A stretch of 64,000 nucleotides of DNA from Syntrophotalea carbinolica DSM 2380 (GCF_000012885.1 NC_007498.2:620001-684000), one strand, 5' to 3'. Shown: positions 7,458-16,666, counted from the first letter of the stretch. Notes: a model not told the origin generated them from the sequence alone. Numbers and translations are program-made.

Positions 7458-8621
7458 GTGAAGTGCCTATTGGATGTCTATCATAAGAGTATAAACATGG
7501 TGGGTGAAGAGTTATGCGGCGACCAGGTTCGTGTGCTTAACTCCGGCAAAAAGACCCGGGTTGTCTTATGCGATGGCCTCGGCCACGGCGTCAAAGCCAA
7601 TATTCTGGCGTCGTTGTCCTCGGAAATCATGATTAATATGTTGCGTGAAGACATCTCCTTGCCGGAGGTGATCGAAACGGTGATCGCCACATTGCCGGTA
7701 GATAAAAAGCTGAACCTGGCTTATACCACCAGCACAATGATTGAGGTCGATCATTCCGATTTAGCCTACAAAATATACAATTTTGATAATCCGCCCCTTC
7801 TGTTTTTTCGTAAACAGAAAATAGAGCCGTTGCCCTTTGAGAAAATAACGATTATGGATAGGCCTATCCAGTTTTCCGAGGGGAAACTACAGCGAGGGGA
7901 TCTTTTGATAGGCATGAGCGACGGTCTGCTCCATGCCGGTCTCAACGGCGTGCTCAACTACAATTGGAATATTGATCACCTGTCCGCTTACATCGAGGAG
8001 TTGTTTCAGTACCTTCCTTCCAATCTCCAACTTATCATCGACAAGACCGTGGCCCATACCAATCAGCTCTATAACAGGAGGCCGGCAGATGATGCTTCCA
8101 TGGTCGGTTTGCTTGTTCGGGCACGACAAGCGGTCATGCTCTTTACCGGCCCGCCGGTCGATCCGAATGAAGACCGGGCCATGGCCCAGCGCGTGTTAAC
8201 CTTTGAAGGTACGCGTATCGTCTGCGGGGGGACAACCGGGCATATTGTGGCTACCCAAAGTGGGAAGAAGTATTCTCTTGAACCGGATACGGCTCGTTTG
8301 GAAATACCTCCCATGGCTTCCCTGCCGGGGGTCGATATCCTGACGGAGGGGATCCTGACCCTGTCATCCGTATTGGAATGGATCGAAGCCACCAAAGGCA
8401 ATCCCGATCTGTTGCCCACCAAAGACAACAGCGGTGCCGTACGGGTGGCCGATGCCCTGCTCAATGCCGATGAAATTTTCCTGCTGGTCGGTTTGAAAAT
8501 TAATCCTGCCTACCAGAATCCCGATCTTCCCTGCAATGTCTCGATTCGCAAGAACCTGTTGGAAAAAATCGCCGAACGCTTGAGAGATGCGGGTAAGACG
8601 GTGACCATCGAGTTCCACTGA
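7458..8621 (+). CDS. SpoIIE/PP2C-family serine phosphatase-like protein
   Basis: 387 residues. The N-terminal 220 residues are a SpoIIE-like PP2C domain: metal ligands in LCDGLGHGVKAN, LLIGMSDGLLHAG, and RRPADDASMVGLLV. The remaining about 160 residues (starting near AVMLFTGPPVDPNEDRAMAQ) form a second domain, GTRIVCGGTTGHIVATQSGK, seen in the C-terminal part of these hydrogenase-associated phosphatases. The start is GTG immediately after the PAS gene stop, with GAGGAG ten bases upstream inside that gene. A PAS-sensor/phosphatase pair suggests partner-switch signalling, but no anti-sigma or STAS gene is nearby. It ends before a strong bidirectional terminator. Confidence 0.85.
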   Translation: MKCLLDVYHKSINMVGEELCGDQVRVLNSGKKTRVVLCDGLGHGVKANILASLSSEIMINMLREDISLPEVIETVIATLPVDKKLNLAYTTSTMIEVDHSDLAYKIYNFDNPPLLFFRKQKIEPLPFEKITIMDRPIQFSEGKLQRGDLLIGMSDGLLHAGLNGVLNYNWNIDHLSAYIEELFQYLPSNLQLIIDKTVAHTNQLYNRRPADDASMVGLLVRARQAVMLFTGPPVDPNEDRAMAQRVLTFEGTRIVCGGTTGHIVATQSGKKYSLEPDTARLEIPPMASLPGVDILTEGILTLSSVLEWIEATKGNPDLLPTKDNSGAVRVADALLNADEIFLLVGLKINPAYQNPDLPCNVSIRKNLLEKIAERLRDAGKTVTIEFH

Positions 8622-8846
8622 TTTCTGTCAGATGTAATGACTGAAATGTTCGCGGATATTTCCCGATAGACTTTTTTTGATCGCTGCCCGGAGCCGGCGG
8701 TATACTGCCCGGACTTACAAAATTTTTCTATTCGAAAACGAGCAGGCTTAGGGACAGCAAAAAGCCAAAAGGTGACGATCGCATAGTGAGGTCGTTTCAG
8801 GGTGGCATCGTGTACCTCGAGATCGACGGTGCGTCGCGGAAATAAT

Positions 8847-8884
8847 TCGGGCTCAATGGTGAATGCTTTCTCCATTGAGCCCGA
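8847..8884. terminator. Bidirectional intrinsic terminator
   Basis: TCGGGCTCAATGG and CCATTGAGCCCGA form a perfect 13-bp stem with a 12-base loop, followed by GTTGGTTTTATTT. It lies between convergent genes (phosphatase and outer-membrane protein) and can serve both. Confidence 0.8.
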
Positions 8885-8933
8885 GTTGGTTTTATTTCGT
8901 AGCTGAAATTATGCGTCAATTCCCTTTTGGTGC

Positions 8934-10112
8934 CTAAAAGTGGATGAAACCCTCGAAAAAGAACCCGTCAAGGCTGACATCTGTGGTGTCGCTATCCATA
9001 ATTTGAGGGTCGACATCGTCTGAAAAATGATGCGTCGTCACCATGTTGAACCAGTTTTGCCATTCGTAACCGGCATTGGCGCCAATGGTCCATCCGTTTT
9101 TGAGTCGCTGGGCATAGCCGACCCCGAGTTTCATCTCGACTACGGGGATGATGCGGTTGTGGATGCCCTGTTTCATATTCACCCTGGTTGTGGTGCCGTC
9201 CTGATCGTGGTAAGACAGGTCGAAATCGCCCATCAGCACAGAGCCGGCGACCGAACTGAAGACGTTAAAGCCGTATCCTACGCGCCAGTCGAGACCGAGC
9301 CCAAGGCGGGGTCCCCATCCCGAGAAGTGGTTTTCGGAGTTGATTGCAACTTCGGTAGTGTTCTGGCGATATACTATGTCGAAATCCTGGTTCATGCTGG
9401 CGTAGCGCAAACCGCCTTCCAGGCTCAGGCCGAGGTGTCGGCCGATATCCAGGTTCTGTCGGGCGTTCAGATCGATGGCGTAGTGTTCGAAATCATAGCG
9501 AGCCTTGGCTGTGTCGACATTTTGGTCGTCGATAGAGGCGTCCGCATGTAGCCAGAGACCCCATAAAGAGCCGCTCGATGATGCCGTGGCGGATTCGCTG
9601 TCATGGGATTTGAGGCCGGTGAACTGCACGCCGATTTCAGTACCTGATCCCAAATCGTATCCCAGACCGAAACGCCCGCCAAGCTGATAGTCGGGCTCGA
9701 TTTCGCTGACGGTACCTTCGGGGTAGGAATCATTATCGGGATCTTTGATAGCAAAATCGAGATTAGCCCGGGATGGACGCATGTAGAGAACCTCGGCGGA
9801 AGCCTTGAATCCAGGGGTGGTTTCCGGAGCTTTGATCAGGGGCGTTGCCTCTGCTTGCAAGGCAGCTGCGGCGGGGCGGGGCTCCGCTTTGAGCCGCGCC
9901 AGTTCCGCTTTGGCTTTGGCCGCTTCTTCTTTAGCTTTGGCTGCTTCCGCTCTGGCCTCTGCCAAAGCCCGATCTGTCTCTTTGATGGCCGCGTCGTATT
10001 TGCGTTCCATCTGTTGGATCATCTGGTAGAGTTCTTGGTTACTTGGCTCCTGTGCCCAGGCAATTCCTGGCAGAATGGCCATCGCGAGCACGGCTACGAT
10101 AATTTTCCGCAT
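8934..10112 (-). CDS. Outer-membrane beta-barrel protein, Lpg1974-type porin family
   Basis: 392 residues. The signal peptide (MRKIIVAVLAMAILPGIAWA, cleaved after AWA) is followed by a helical coiled coil rich in Ala/Glu/Lys repeats (residues about 25-80: KAKEEAAKAKAELARLKAEP), which may span the periplasm or trimerise. Then comes a barrel with alternating aromatic strands (YDLGSGTEIGVQFTGLKSH, GLSLEGGLRYASMNQDFDIV) ending in GFFFEGFIHF with the C-terminal Phe needed for outer-membrane assembly. Length and layout match the Lpg1974/MOMP-like pore family. Start at the ATG after AGGAGGG; six extra upstream codons are less likely. Monocistronic, with a terminator just beyond its end. Confidence 0.82.
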   Translation of the reverse strand: MRKIIVAVLAMAILPGIAWAQEPSNQELYQMIQQMERKYDAAIKETDRALAEARAEAAKAKEEAAKAKAELARLKAEPRPAAAALQAEATPLIKAPETTPGFKASAEVLYMRPSRANLDFAIKDPDNDSYPEGTVSEIEPDYQLGGRFGLGYDLGSGTEIGVQFTGLKSHDSESATASSSGSLWGLWLHADASIDDQNVDTAKARYDFEHYAIDLNARQNLDIGRHLGLSLEGGLRYASMNQDFDIVYRQNTTEVAINSENHFSGWGPRLGLGLDWRVGYGFNVFSSVAGSVLMGDFDLSYHDQDGTTTRVNMKQGIHNRIIPVVEMKLGVGYAQRLKNGWTIGANAGYEWQNWFNMVTTHHFSDDVDPQIMDSDTTDVSLDGFFFEGFIHF

Positions 10113-10245
10113 GTGATTCCCTCCTGTCAAAGTTAAAGTAATTTAGTCTGTATACAAAAAATTTATATTGGATGTCAATAATTTGTAATGTAACATAATG
10201 AAACATTAAAAAATTATCGCATACATGGATGGGTTCAGAGAAAAC

Positions 10246-10300
10246 AAAAGGGCAAATCTCAACTCCTGAAATATCAGAGATTGAAACTTGCCCTTTTTTT
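10246..10300 (-). terminator. Intrinsic terminator of the MoxR/VWA operon
   Basis: AAAAGGGCAAATCTC pairs with GAGATTGAAACTTGCCCTTTT (one internal loop), flanked by T-rich tracts on both strands. It lies about 110 bases beyond the last gene of the leftward operon ending at 10410. Confidence 0.75.
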
Positions 10301-10409
10301 GTTTTTTATGCTGGTGGTTGCCTTGATGAAATACCCGAGTAATTCCTGAACTGTTACGCAAGGAACAGACCGGATTCATACTTCCCGGATACAAAGCCTA
10401 CTCGGATTG

Positions 10410-10616
10410 TTACGATTCGCCCTGGTCCTCAATGGTGCACAAGCCCATCAGGCGCAAGGCCAGGGCGGTCTCTACCGAGGTGGTGTAACGCCATGAATAG
10501 TGCGTCTGGCTTAACTTGCCGGTGTCCAGGTATATGCATTGGTGCCAGAGCTCAGGGTGCTTGGCTCTGACGGTGTCTCTCTGGATAAATGTAAGAGATA
10601 TTATTTTTTTCGCCAT
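10410..10616 (-). CDS. Hypothetical protein, last gene of the MoxR/VWA operon
   Basis: 68 residues beginning MAKKIISLTFIQRDTVRAKH and continuing PELWHQCIYLDTGKLSQTHY. No domain recognised, no signal peptide or membrane helix. The start is chosen at the ATG preceded by GGAG six bases upstream; a longer 86-codon frame starts without a ribosome-binding site. It follows the VWA gene by 71 bases on the same strand and precedes the terminator, so it is probably the third gene of that operon. A small partner of the ATPase/VWA pair is a reasonable guess, nothing more. Confidence 0.6.
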   Translation of the reverse strand: MAKKIISLTFIQRDTVRAKHPELWHQCIYLDTGKLSQTHYSWRYTTSVETALALRLMGLCTIEDQGES

Positions 10617-10687
10617 CGTCTCCACAGCGTCCTTTCCTGCTCGCCCTTGGTTAAATCCTTCTTGTTCCATCCACTACGGATGGCTGG

Positions 10688-11851
10688 TTATTCCAGCGTG
10701 GCTATTTCCCCGAATGTCGGTTGATAGCATGCCGCCAGGTTCCGGTTGCGGGTGGTACTGATCCACAATGTAGGGATGCCCGGATCGGTTTCGGGGCTTT
10801 TGCCCTGCAGATCGGTCAGATAGATGACACAGCCGGCATCCGGTGCATTCTGTACGGCCCATTCAAAGGGCGGGCACAGATCGGTGCCGCCGAAGCCCGA
10901 AGCTTGCAATTGTACCGGGTATTCGTCGGGAGTGATAGTGTGGACAGCGGATATCGCGCTGTCGCAATAAACGACATGCACCGTGGCAGGGTAGCTTAGC
11001 AGGATGTCGTTCAACTCGGCCTGGAACTGGTTCAGCTCCCGTTGTGTGATCGAGCCGGAGGTGTCGATCGCCAGGACCAATGGTTTGAGTCCGTTGGAGC
11101 GAAAACTGGGCAGGTAGATTCCGTCGGCGATATGGCGCCGGTTGGGCTGGTTCCACGCATAGTCATTGCCGGAGGTGTGGTCGACAAAAGTTCTCAGCAT
11201 TTCACGCCAGTCCAGCACGGGGTGGACCTGCTCGTTCACCAGACGCGCCAGCGCACTGGGCAGTTTTCCCTGGGCCTTGGCCGCCTGGGCGGCCTGCTGT
11301 ATGGCTACGGTCATTTCCGCTTCCTGCCGCTGCCTTTCCGCCTTGGACAACGGCTTGTCGTATTCGTCCCTGGCATCCTCGAAACCGCCGCAGCCGCCCG
11401 GGTCATCGCTCTGCTGGATGTCGTTTTCGCCGCCATCCCCCTCCCCATCGCCGGCCCCGCCCGGCAGCCGATCGTAGATCTGTTCCGCGGCAAGGTTGTC
11501 GAAGGATTCATGGTGCAGGGCGTGGGGCAGCAATTTGAGACCGGCATCTTTGAGGATGCCGTTTATGGCGTAATCCCCGGCCTTGTTAAATCGGCCGGCA
11601 GTGCGGGCACTGCGTCGCAGCGGATGAAAGTGGGCCACATGCATGACCAGATGAGCGAGGACGAACACGATATGGTCGATGCTCAGCGAATCGATAAACT
11701 CCGGGTTGTAGCGGATCTGTCGGCCGTCGGTGCAGGCGGTCTTGATGTCCCGGTCTTCACGCAACCGCATGCGCAGCAGCAGGGTGGCGAAAAACGGGTG
11801 ATCGAGCACCATCCTTGCGATCGCCTTGTCGAGCTTCGTGGACTTTTTCAT
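10688..11851 (-). CDS. VWA-like metallopeptidase-domain protein (DUF2201 type)
   Basis: 387 residues. The N-terminal half matches the putative metallopeptidase domain found before VWA-like modules (IDHIVFVLAHLVMHVAHFHP, with an HxxxH where many relatives have HExxH). The middle is low-complexity, Gly/Asp-rich (GGAGDGEGDGGENDIQQSDD). The C-terminal VWA-like domain has a MIDAS motif (VLAIDTSGSITQ) and conserved GFGGTDLCPPFEW. The Glu of a catalytic HExxH appears to be absent, so peptidase activity is doubtful. ATG 11851 has GGAA eight bases upstream. It pairs with the MoxR-type ATPase just upstream, a common two-gene module in which the ATPase remodels targets presented by the VWA protein. Confidence 0.85.
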   Translation of the reverse strand: MKKSTKLDKAIARMVLDHPFFATLLLRMRLREDRDIKTACTDGRQIRYNPEFIDSLSIDHIVFVLAHLVMHVAHFHPLRRSARTAGRFNKAGDYAINGILKDAGLKLLPHALHHESFDNLAAEQIYDRLPGGAGDGEGDGGENDIQQSDDPGGCGGFEDARDEYDKPLSKAERQRQEAEMTVAIQQAAQAAKAQGKLPSALARLVNEQVHPVLDWREMLRTFVDHTSGNDYAWNQPNRRHIADGIYLPSFRSNGLKPLVLAIDTSGSITQRELNQFQAELNDILLSYPATVHVVYCDSAISAVHTITPDEYPVQLQASGFGGTDLCPPFEWAVQNAPDAGCVIYLTDLQGKSPETDPGIPTLWISTTRNRNLAACYQPTFGEIATLE

Positions 11852-11958
11852 CGTTGTTCCTTCCCGGTCGGACGCTGAACTGCAGCGGGCCATCCGTTGC
11901 CCGGCGGCCGTTTATCGCAATGTATAATGCTTCGGCCCCTGCTGAAGAAGGTTCTGCA

Positions 11959-12957
11959 TCATAACAGCAGGTCGCCGTTGGCTTTGGCCCAGCTGCTGAA
12001 TTCCTTGGAGGTCGCCAGTTTGGGTTCGGCCTGCAGGGCATCGCGCAGCCAGACGACCTGAAATTCGGCCGGCAGCCGTCTCATGTAGCGGAAGGCGGGG
12101 GCTGCCGTATCTGCGGTGATTTTGCGGCTCATGGCACCGCAAAGCGCATAGAGTACTGACGGTTCCTGGGGAACCTCCGATTTGTCCGGATCGCGCATGA
12201 TCGATTCTACATCCGGCAGGTCGCGATAGACCTCCAGAAAGGAGGTGAATTCGGCGGCCGCGCCGAACCCCAGCGCCCCGGCGAAAAACGGTAATTCCGC
12301 CTCGACCGGCAGCTTGCCCAGGAACCGCCCGACATTGGCCCAGACCCGCGGGCAGGGAAAGGAGTGTCCCTGGGCCTTGGCATCGAAGTGGTGCAAGAGT
12401 TCGGGCCGCAGCCGCAAGAAGCCGATGATTTCCGACGGTACGTTGTTGGCGACCGCCCAGGCGCACCACTCGTCCAGATCGACGGCCAGTTCCAGGTGCG
12501 TGGCGAAACGGGAGCCCAGCGCCTTGCTGATCTTACGACTGAAGGTGCCGTCGGTCACCCGGTTGCCCGCCGCCAGAATTCGCCACCCGTCCGGCAGACT
12601 GTATTCACCGAGCTTGCGGTCCAGTACCAGTTGCAGCAGCGAACTCTGCACCGAATCCGGCGCCTGGGAGAGTTCGTCGAGGAACAACACGCCTTCCCCT
12701 TCCGAGGGGAGGAAGGTGGGCGGATTCCAGCGGGTGGTGCCGTTTTCCACCGACGGCACGCCACGCAGATCGACAGGATCCAGCAGCACTGCGCGGACAT
12801 CGATCAGCGGCAGGTGCAGCTCTGTGGCTACCTGGGCCACGATTTGCGACTTGCCGATGCCGGGGGGACCCCAGAGGAACATGGGCACGTTGACATCAAG
12901 CCCGCTCTTGAGTATCGCAATAGCCAACGATGGTTTGACGGTTACCGATGATTCCAT
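11959..12957 (-). CDS. MoxR-type AAA+ ATPase
   Basis: 332 residues. Walker A is FLWGPPGIGKSQIV near residue 30, Walker B is GVLFLDELSQAP, and sensor-1 ILAAGNRVTDGT follows, all intact. The C-terminal region contains KITADTAAPAFRYMRRLPAE, typical of the VWA-linked clade. The start ATG at 12957 has CGGAGG five bases upstream; the longer frame to 13008 is unsupported. It is the first gene of a three-gene leftward operon (ATPase, VWA protein, small hypothetical), with 107 bases to the next gene. Members act as chaperone-like ATPases for metal-centre insertion or complex maturation; the target here is unknown. Confidence 0.88.
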   Translation of the reverse strand: MESSVTVKPSLAIAILKSGLDVNVPMFLWGPPGIGKSQIVAQVATELHLPLIDVRAVLLDPVDLRGVPSVENGTTRWNPPTFLPSEGEGVLFLDELSQAPDSVQSSLLQLVLDRKLGEYSLPDGWRILAAGNRVTDGTFSRKISKALGSRFATHLELAVDLDEWCAWAVANNVPSEIIGFLRLRPELLHHFDAKAQGHSFPCPRVWANVGRFLGKLPVEAELPFFAGALGFGAAAEFTSFLEVYRDLPDVESIMRDPDKSEVPQEPSVLYALCGAMSRKITADTAAPAFRYMRRLPAEFQVVWLRDALQAEPKLATSKEFSSWAKANGDLLL

Positions 12958-13199
12958 AAAGCCTCCGACTGCGGAAATCCGAAAGACAGGGATTTTAGAA
13001 CGAAACACCCTCCCCCGAATGTGTAAGGGAAGCGATGTGTCAAGGATATCGAATGCAGGATCGGGACAACTTGATTTAAATCAATTTCAGGAGGTATTGG
13101 ATCTTGCCAAGGCCAGATGCGCAGCATCGCGGGGGAGAGGGGCGGCATGTCAGGAGGGCGGGAGCATCCGTTTCAAACTGTAAAATCCGGACCATAAAA

Positions 13200-13230
13200 G
13201 AAGCCCCCGTCGATCATTGACGGGGGCTTC
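13200..13230 (-). terminator. Intrinsic terminator after the acyltransferase gene
   Basis: GAAGCCCCCGTC and GACGGGGGCTTC form a perfect 12-bp stem with a 7-base loop, followed on the minus strand by TTTTATGG. It lies 28 bases after the acyltransferase stop codon and isolates it from the ATPase operon downstream. Confidence 0.85.
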
Positions 13231-13257
13231 TTCAACATCCTGCTGAGGGATACGGGC

Positions 13258-14451
13258 TTACAGGCCGGCCGGTTTGAGGGCAACCCGACTGATTCCCCAG
13301 CTCAGTAAAGTCGAAGCCGCCGTGACGATGCAGAATTTAATGATGACGGGAACGCCGGCCCAGGACAACAGGACCAGGCCCAAGCCCAGAACAATCGGCA
13401 TATGGAGGATATAGATACCGTAGGAGTTGGCCGCCAAGCTCCGGTTGATTTTTGAATCGCGGTTCCAGTAGCGATAGGCGAAGGATATCAATACCATGAA
13501 AATGGAGAGGCAGAGAAAGGCCCTCGAAAAACAATAAACCAGCAGGACAGGCAACGATGGCGTCGTTCCTCCGCCCATTTTCTGTACGGAGCCCAGAAAA
13601 AAAACCATCATGGCCAGGCAGACAGGCAGCCATATTCTCAAGCGGCCAACAGCTTTTCCGTTTGAGAACCAGCCTTTCCATGCGGCATAAATTCCCGCGG
13701 GGAAATAGAAAACATACAAAAACAATCGGGTTGGCTGGAATTGCACCAGGTTGGCGATGATGACCCAGGGTTCGTGCCCATTCACGGTAAATAAGGGTAC
13801 CATGATGACAAGACTCATGCCGGTTGCCACACCCAGGCCCAGCAGCACGGGCAAGGCAGAGGAATCCTTCGGTTCGGGAATAACGGACTTGTGGCCGAAC
13901 CATTTGGCTTTAATCGCATAAAGACAGGCAAAAACGACAAAGAACCAGAAAAGAAGAGAAAGGAACCAGAAATAATTGTGCGAAGGCTGTGCGTAAGAGG
14001 TGATATAACCTACGTAAAAGTCGCCAAAGCCTTTAAGATACGTGCTCCAGTAGGCTGCATATCCGGAGGATACGGCGTCTGTGGATCTGAAATATTCGTA
14101 TATGTAGCCGATCACAGGCACAATGACAGTGGCGCCTGCCAGCAGAGGGATTCCGATTCTCGTTAGCTTGCTTCTGACAAATAGCCAGCCTCCCTTTTTC
14201 CGGATAGATTTTAAGGCAAAGAATCCTGCGATGAAAAACATGATGGGCATGATAAAAACGTCTGTAATCAACACGATAACGTCAAATATACCCGTCTTGC
14301 CGGGATCGCCTTCCAGCACAGGCCACCAGGGGGTGAGCTTGCTGTACGCGAGGGCTGCGTGCAGGACGATTACACAAAGGACAATAAAATAACGAAGATT
14401 GTCGAGAAAGAATAACCGCTGCAGGGAAGGATTGGCTGTACAATCGTTCAT
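13258..14451 (-). CDS. Acyltransferase-3 family integral membrane protein
   Basis: 397 residues with about ten hydrophobic helices. The N-terminal signature FFLDNLRYFIVLCVIVLHAA contains the conserved Arg and His (RYF...LHA) of acyltransferase-3 proteins; helix 2-3 has IMFFIAGFFALKSIRKKGG, and the C-terminal half has ANSYGIYILHMPIVLGL. These enzymes O-acetylate or O-acylate cell-surface sugars such as exopolysaccharide or peptidoglycan from the membrane. The substrate cannot be deduced. ATG 14451 follows AAAGGAGTTACC. Single gene, divergent from the lytic transglycosylase gene, with a 160-base shared promoter region. Confidence 0.88.
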   Translation of the reverse strand: MNDCTANPSLQRLFFLDNLRYFIVLCVIVLHAALAYSKLTPWWPVLEGDPGKTGIFDVIVLITDVFIMPIMFFIAGFFALKSIRKKGGWLFVRSKLTRIGIPLLAGATVIVPVIGYIYEYFRSTDAVSSGYAAYWSTYLKGFGDFYVGYITSYAQPSHNYFWFLSLLFWFFVVFACLYAIKAKWFGHKSVIPEPKDSSALPVLLGLGVATGMSLVIMVPLFTVNGHEPWVIIANLVQFQPTRLFLYVFYFPAGIYAAWKGWFSNGKAVGRLRIWLPVCLAMMVFFLGSVQKMGGGTTPSLPVLLVYCFSRAFLCLSIFMVLISFAYRYWNRDSKINRSLAANSYGIYILHMPIVLGLGLVLLSWAGVPVIIKFCIVTAASTLLSWGISRVALKPAGL

Positions 14452-14614
14452 GGTAACTCCTTTAAAGACGCTCGTTTGTCATGACGTATACCACATATTG
14501 ATAGTTTAATCATAGAGAGTTTTAAGCGTTTTTGGAGTTCCCCTGACGCATACTTGTCGGTTTTACGACGAGAGCTTATGTATATGGGATGAAATGAAAG
14601 CGGAGGATGCAGGT

Positions 14615-16087
14615 ATGAAGAAGAAACAAGTCGTATGGCTTTTATGTCTTGGACTGGCTGTTATTTTGAGCTTTTTCGGAGTGTATTCTTTACAGGATTC
14701 CCCTCTCCGGAAAAAGGATTTAAACGCGGTTTCTCAAAAGGGGAAACAGCATGGGATCTCACTGGGCGAGCATTTATCCACGAGTTATAGGGTTGACCTG
14801 CCGGGGCTTATTGAAAAGAGATACATTCGTGTCCTGACAACACTGAATCGGACCAATTTTTATGTCGCCAATGGCCAGCCGGTAGGTTTTGAGTATGAGT
14901 TACTCAAAGGATATGAAAAATTTCTCAACACCAACATTTCCGATAAAAACCTGCAGATCGTGTTTGAGTTCATTCCGGTGGACAGGGACGAACTGATCCC
15001 GAAGCTGATCCAGGGCTATGGGGATATAGCGGCTGCGGGCCTGACCATTACACCGCAGCGAAATAAGCAGGTCAATTTTACCGATCCGTACCTGCGCGGG
15101 GTGGCCGAAGTTGTGGTGGGCCGTAAAAAGGATACCCCACTTGAAACGGTCGCCGATTTAAGCGGCAGAAAAGTTGCGGTGCGTCAAAGCAGCAGCTATT
15201 TCCAAAGTTTGAAACGCCTCAATCAGGAATTCAGCCGCCAGGGCCTGGATCCGGTGAACATCGTCACCTTGAGCGAGGACCTGGAAACCGAGGATATTCT
15301 CGAAATGGTCAACGCCGGATCGCTGCCATTGACGGTTGCCGACAGCCATATAGCGGCGGCGTGGAAAGAGGTGCTGCCTTCCCTTGCTGTTTACGACGAT
15401 ATAAAGCTCAGAGAGGGAGGGGACATCGCCTGGATGGTGCGCAAGGGCAATCCGAAACTCAAAAAAAGCCTGAACCGGTTCTTGCGGACCCATAAAAAGG
15501 GCACATTGCTGGGAAATATCTATTTCAAGCGATACTATGAAAACGCCAAAAGGTTAAAAGATCCGACCGATCTGGAACATTGGAAAAAGGTGCGCCGATA
15601 CGAGCCGATTATCCGCAAGTATGCCGACCGCTACCAGTTCGATTGGCTGCTGATACTGGCCCTTGCGTTTCAGGAGTCCGGGCTGGATCCATCGCGCAAA
15701 AGTCACGCCGGCGCTGTGGGCATCATGCAGATTCGCCCTTCTACGGCCAGGGATCCCCATATCAATATCGATCATGTGGAGGATGTTGAGAATAATATTC
15801 ATGCCGGGGTGAAGTATCTCGCTTTTCTTCGGGATCATTACTTCGGTGCAGAGGATATTCGGCCGCGGGACAGGACCCGGCTGGCCTTGGCTGCCTATAA
15901 CGCCGGCCCCGCCAAAATACGCAGGCTCCGGGCGCGGACAAAAAAGGTGGGGCTGGACGAAAATCAGTGGTTTCGAAACGTGGAGCTGGCGGCCCTGCGG
16001 TCCATAGGGCAGGAGACTGTGCGCTATGTGAGTAATATCAATAAGTATTACGTGTTGTATCAGATTCTTGAACGCGAGCAGGGCTAG
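14615..16087 (+). CDS. MltF-like lytic transglycosylase with solute-binding domain
   Basis: 490 residues. An N-terminal signal anchor (VVWLLCLGLAVILSFFGVYS), then a bacterial extracellular solute-binding-3 domain (IRVLTTLNRTNFYVANGQPV, GFEYELLKGYEKF, AGLTITPQRNKQVNFTDPYL) and a C-terminal SLT domain. The catalytic Glu is in LALAFQESGLDPSRKSHAGA and the signature continues VGIMQIRPSTA and RLALAAYNAGPAKIRRL. This is the domain order of MltF, a membrane-bound murein lytic transglycosylase whose first domain regulates activity. ATG 14615 has GGAGG eight bases upstream; ATG 14594 is also possible. It is the last chromosomal gene before the cassette array, which begins within about 200 bases of its stop. 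Confidence 0.9.
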   Translation: MKKKQVVWLLCLGLAVILSFFGVYSLQDSPLRKKDLNAVSQKGKQHGISLGEHLSTSYRVDLPGLIEKRYIRVLTTLNRTNFYVANGQPVGFEYELLKGYEKFLNTNISDKNLQIVFEFIPVDRDELIPKLIQGYGDIAAAGLTITPQRNKQVNFTDPYLRGVAEVVVGRKKDTPLETVADLSGRKVAVRQSSSYFQSLKRLNQEFSRQGLDPVNIVTLSEDLETEDILEMVNAGSLPLTVADSHIAAAWKEVLPSLAVYDDIKLREGGDIAWMVRKGNPKLKKSLNRFLRTHKKGTLLGNIYFKRYYENAKRLKDPTDLEHWKKVRRYEPIIRKYADRYQFDWLLILALAFQESGLDPSRKSHAGAVGIMQIRPSTARDPHINIDHVEDVENNIHAGVKYLAFLRDHYFGAEDIRPRDRTRLALAAYNAGPAKIRRLRARTKKVGLDENQWFRNVELAALRSIGQETVRYVSNINKYYVLYQILEREQG

Positions 16088-16286
16088 CAACGTGGGGCTA
16101 TCTTGCTGAGACTGTAAAATTCGCGGAGTAAAGGGGGCGTCGGCTACAGCTCGTAACCACGGGAGGCTCCGACGTCTATCTGCCGCCGACTTTTTCGATG
16201 CTTAGGGGGATGAATGAAAAAAGCCTGAAGAGCATCTATAGGATCTCACTCTGGTTGACCCTTTTGTTATGCACCCTTAAAAGTCC
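16088..16286. other. Distal boundary of the cassette array, no gene
   Basis: A 200-base stretch between the transglycosylase and the last cassette-type gene. A GTTATGC core-like heptamer (16266-16272), 14 bases from the cassette gene stop, would be the R'' side of a final attC, but I could not find a convincing partner palindrome. A CGTCGG...CCGACG inverted repeat (about 16139-16175) could be the transglycosylase terminator, although it lacks a T-tract. Confidence 0.35.
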
Positions 16287-16640
16287 TTACTCCATAATAT
16301 TGTCTTCCAATGCACGGATCTCTTCCCTTAACAACTCGCATCTGGCCCGCAAATCGTCTCTTGGGTCATCAGTCACAGTTGTGATGGCTCTTTCACCGGT
16401 TATAGGGCAGATAGGGCCATTGGCAACAACGCTTTCAATGTTGGCGGTGATATCTGTGATTGCCTTTTCGTAGGCAGCCAACTCCGCCCTTTTGTAGCTA
16501 AGCTCTTCACGATAATCGGCCTCACTTTTACCAACTGATTTAATGCGAGTTTGCAGCTTATGGAGAGTTGAGTTTGGCTTTGCAGGATAAAAACAAGCCA
16601 CACATATTCCGATAAACACTAAATACAATAGTTTTTTCAT
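16287..16640 (-). CDS. Cassette-type hypothetical protein with signal peptide and coiled coil
   Basis: 117 residues. The N-terminus MKKLLYLVFIGICVACFYPA is a short signal peptide, with a Cys suggesting possible lipidation (VAC), followed by a charged, helical heptad-like segment (KSVGKSEADYREELSYKRAE, LAAYEKAITDITANIESVVA) and a second helix (DDLRARCELLREEIRALEDN). No family recognised. The two helices separated by a CPITGERAITTV turn suggest an antiparallel hairpin in the periplasm. Orientation matches the array direction, and GTTATGC lies just beyond its stop, so I read it as the most distal cassette. An ISL3 element begins 27 bases upstream of its start codon and probably cuts it off from upstream transcription. 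Confidence 0.65.
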   Translation of the reverse strand: MKKLLYLVFIGICVACFYPAKPNSTLHKLQTRIKSVGKSEADYREELSYKRAELAAYEKAITDITANIESVVANGPICPITGERAITTVTDDPRDDLRARCELLREEIRALEDNIME

Positions 16641-16666
16641 GATTATTGTTCCGACCTTTTGAATGA

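Noticed and set aside
16085-16272. Full attC closing the array at its distal end
   Set aside because: Possible cores TAGCAAC and GTTATGC are 188 bases apart and the intervening sequence lacks pairing arms; only the right core is plausible.
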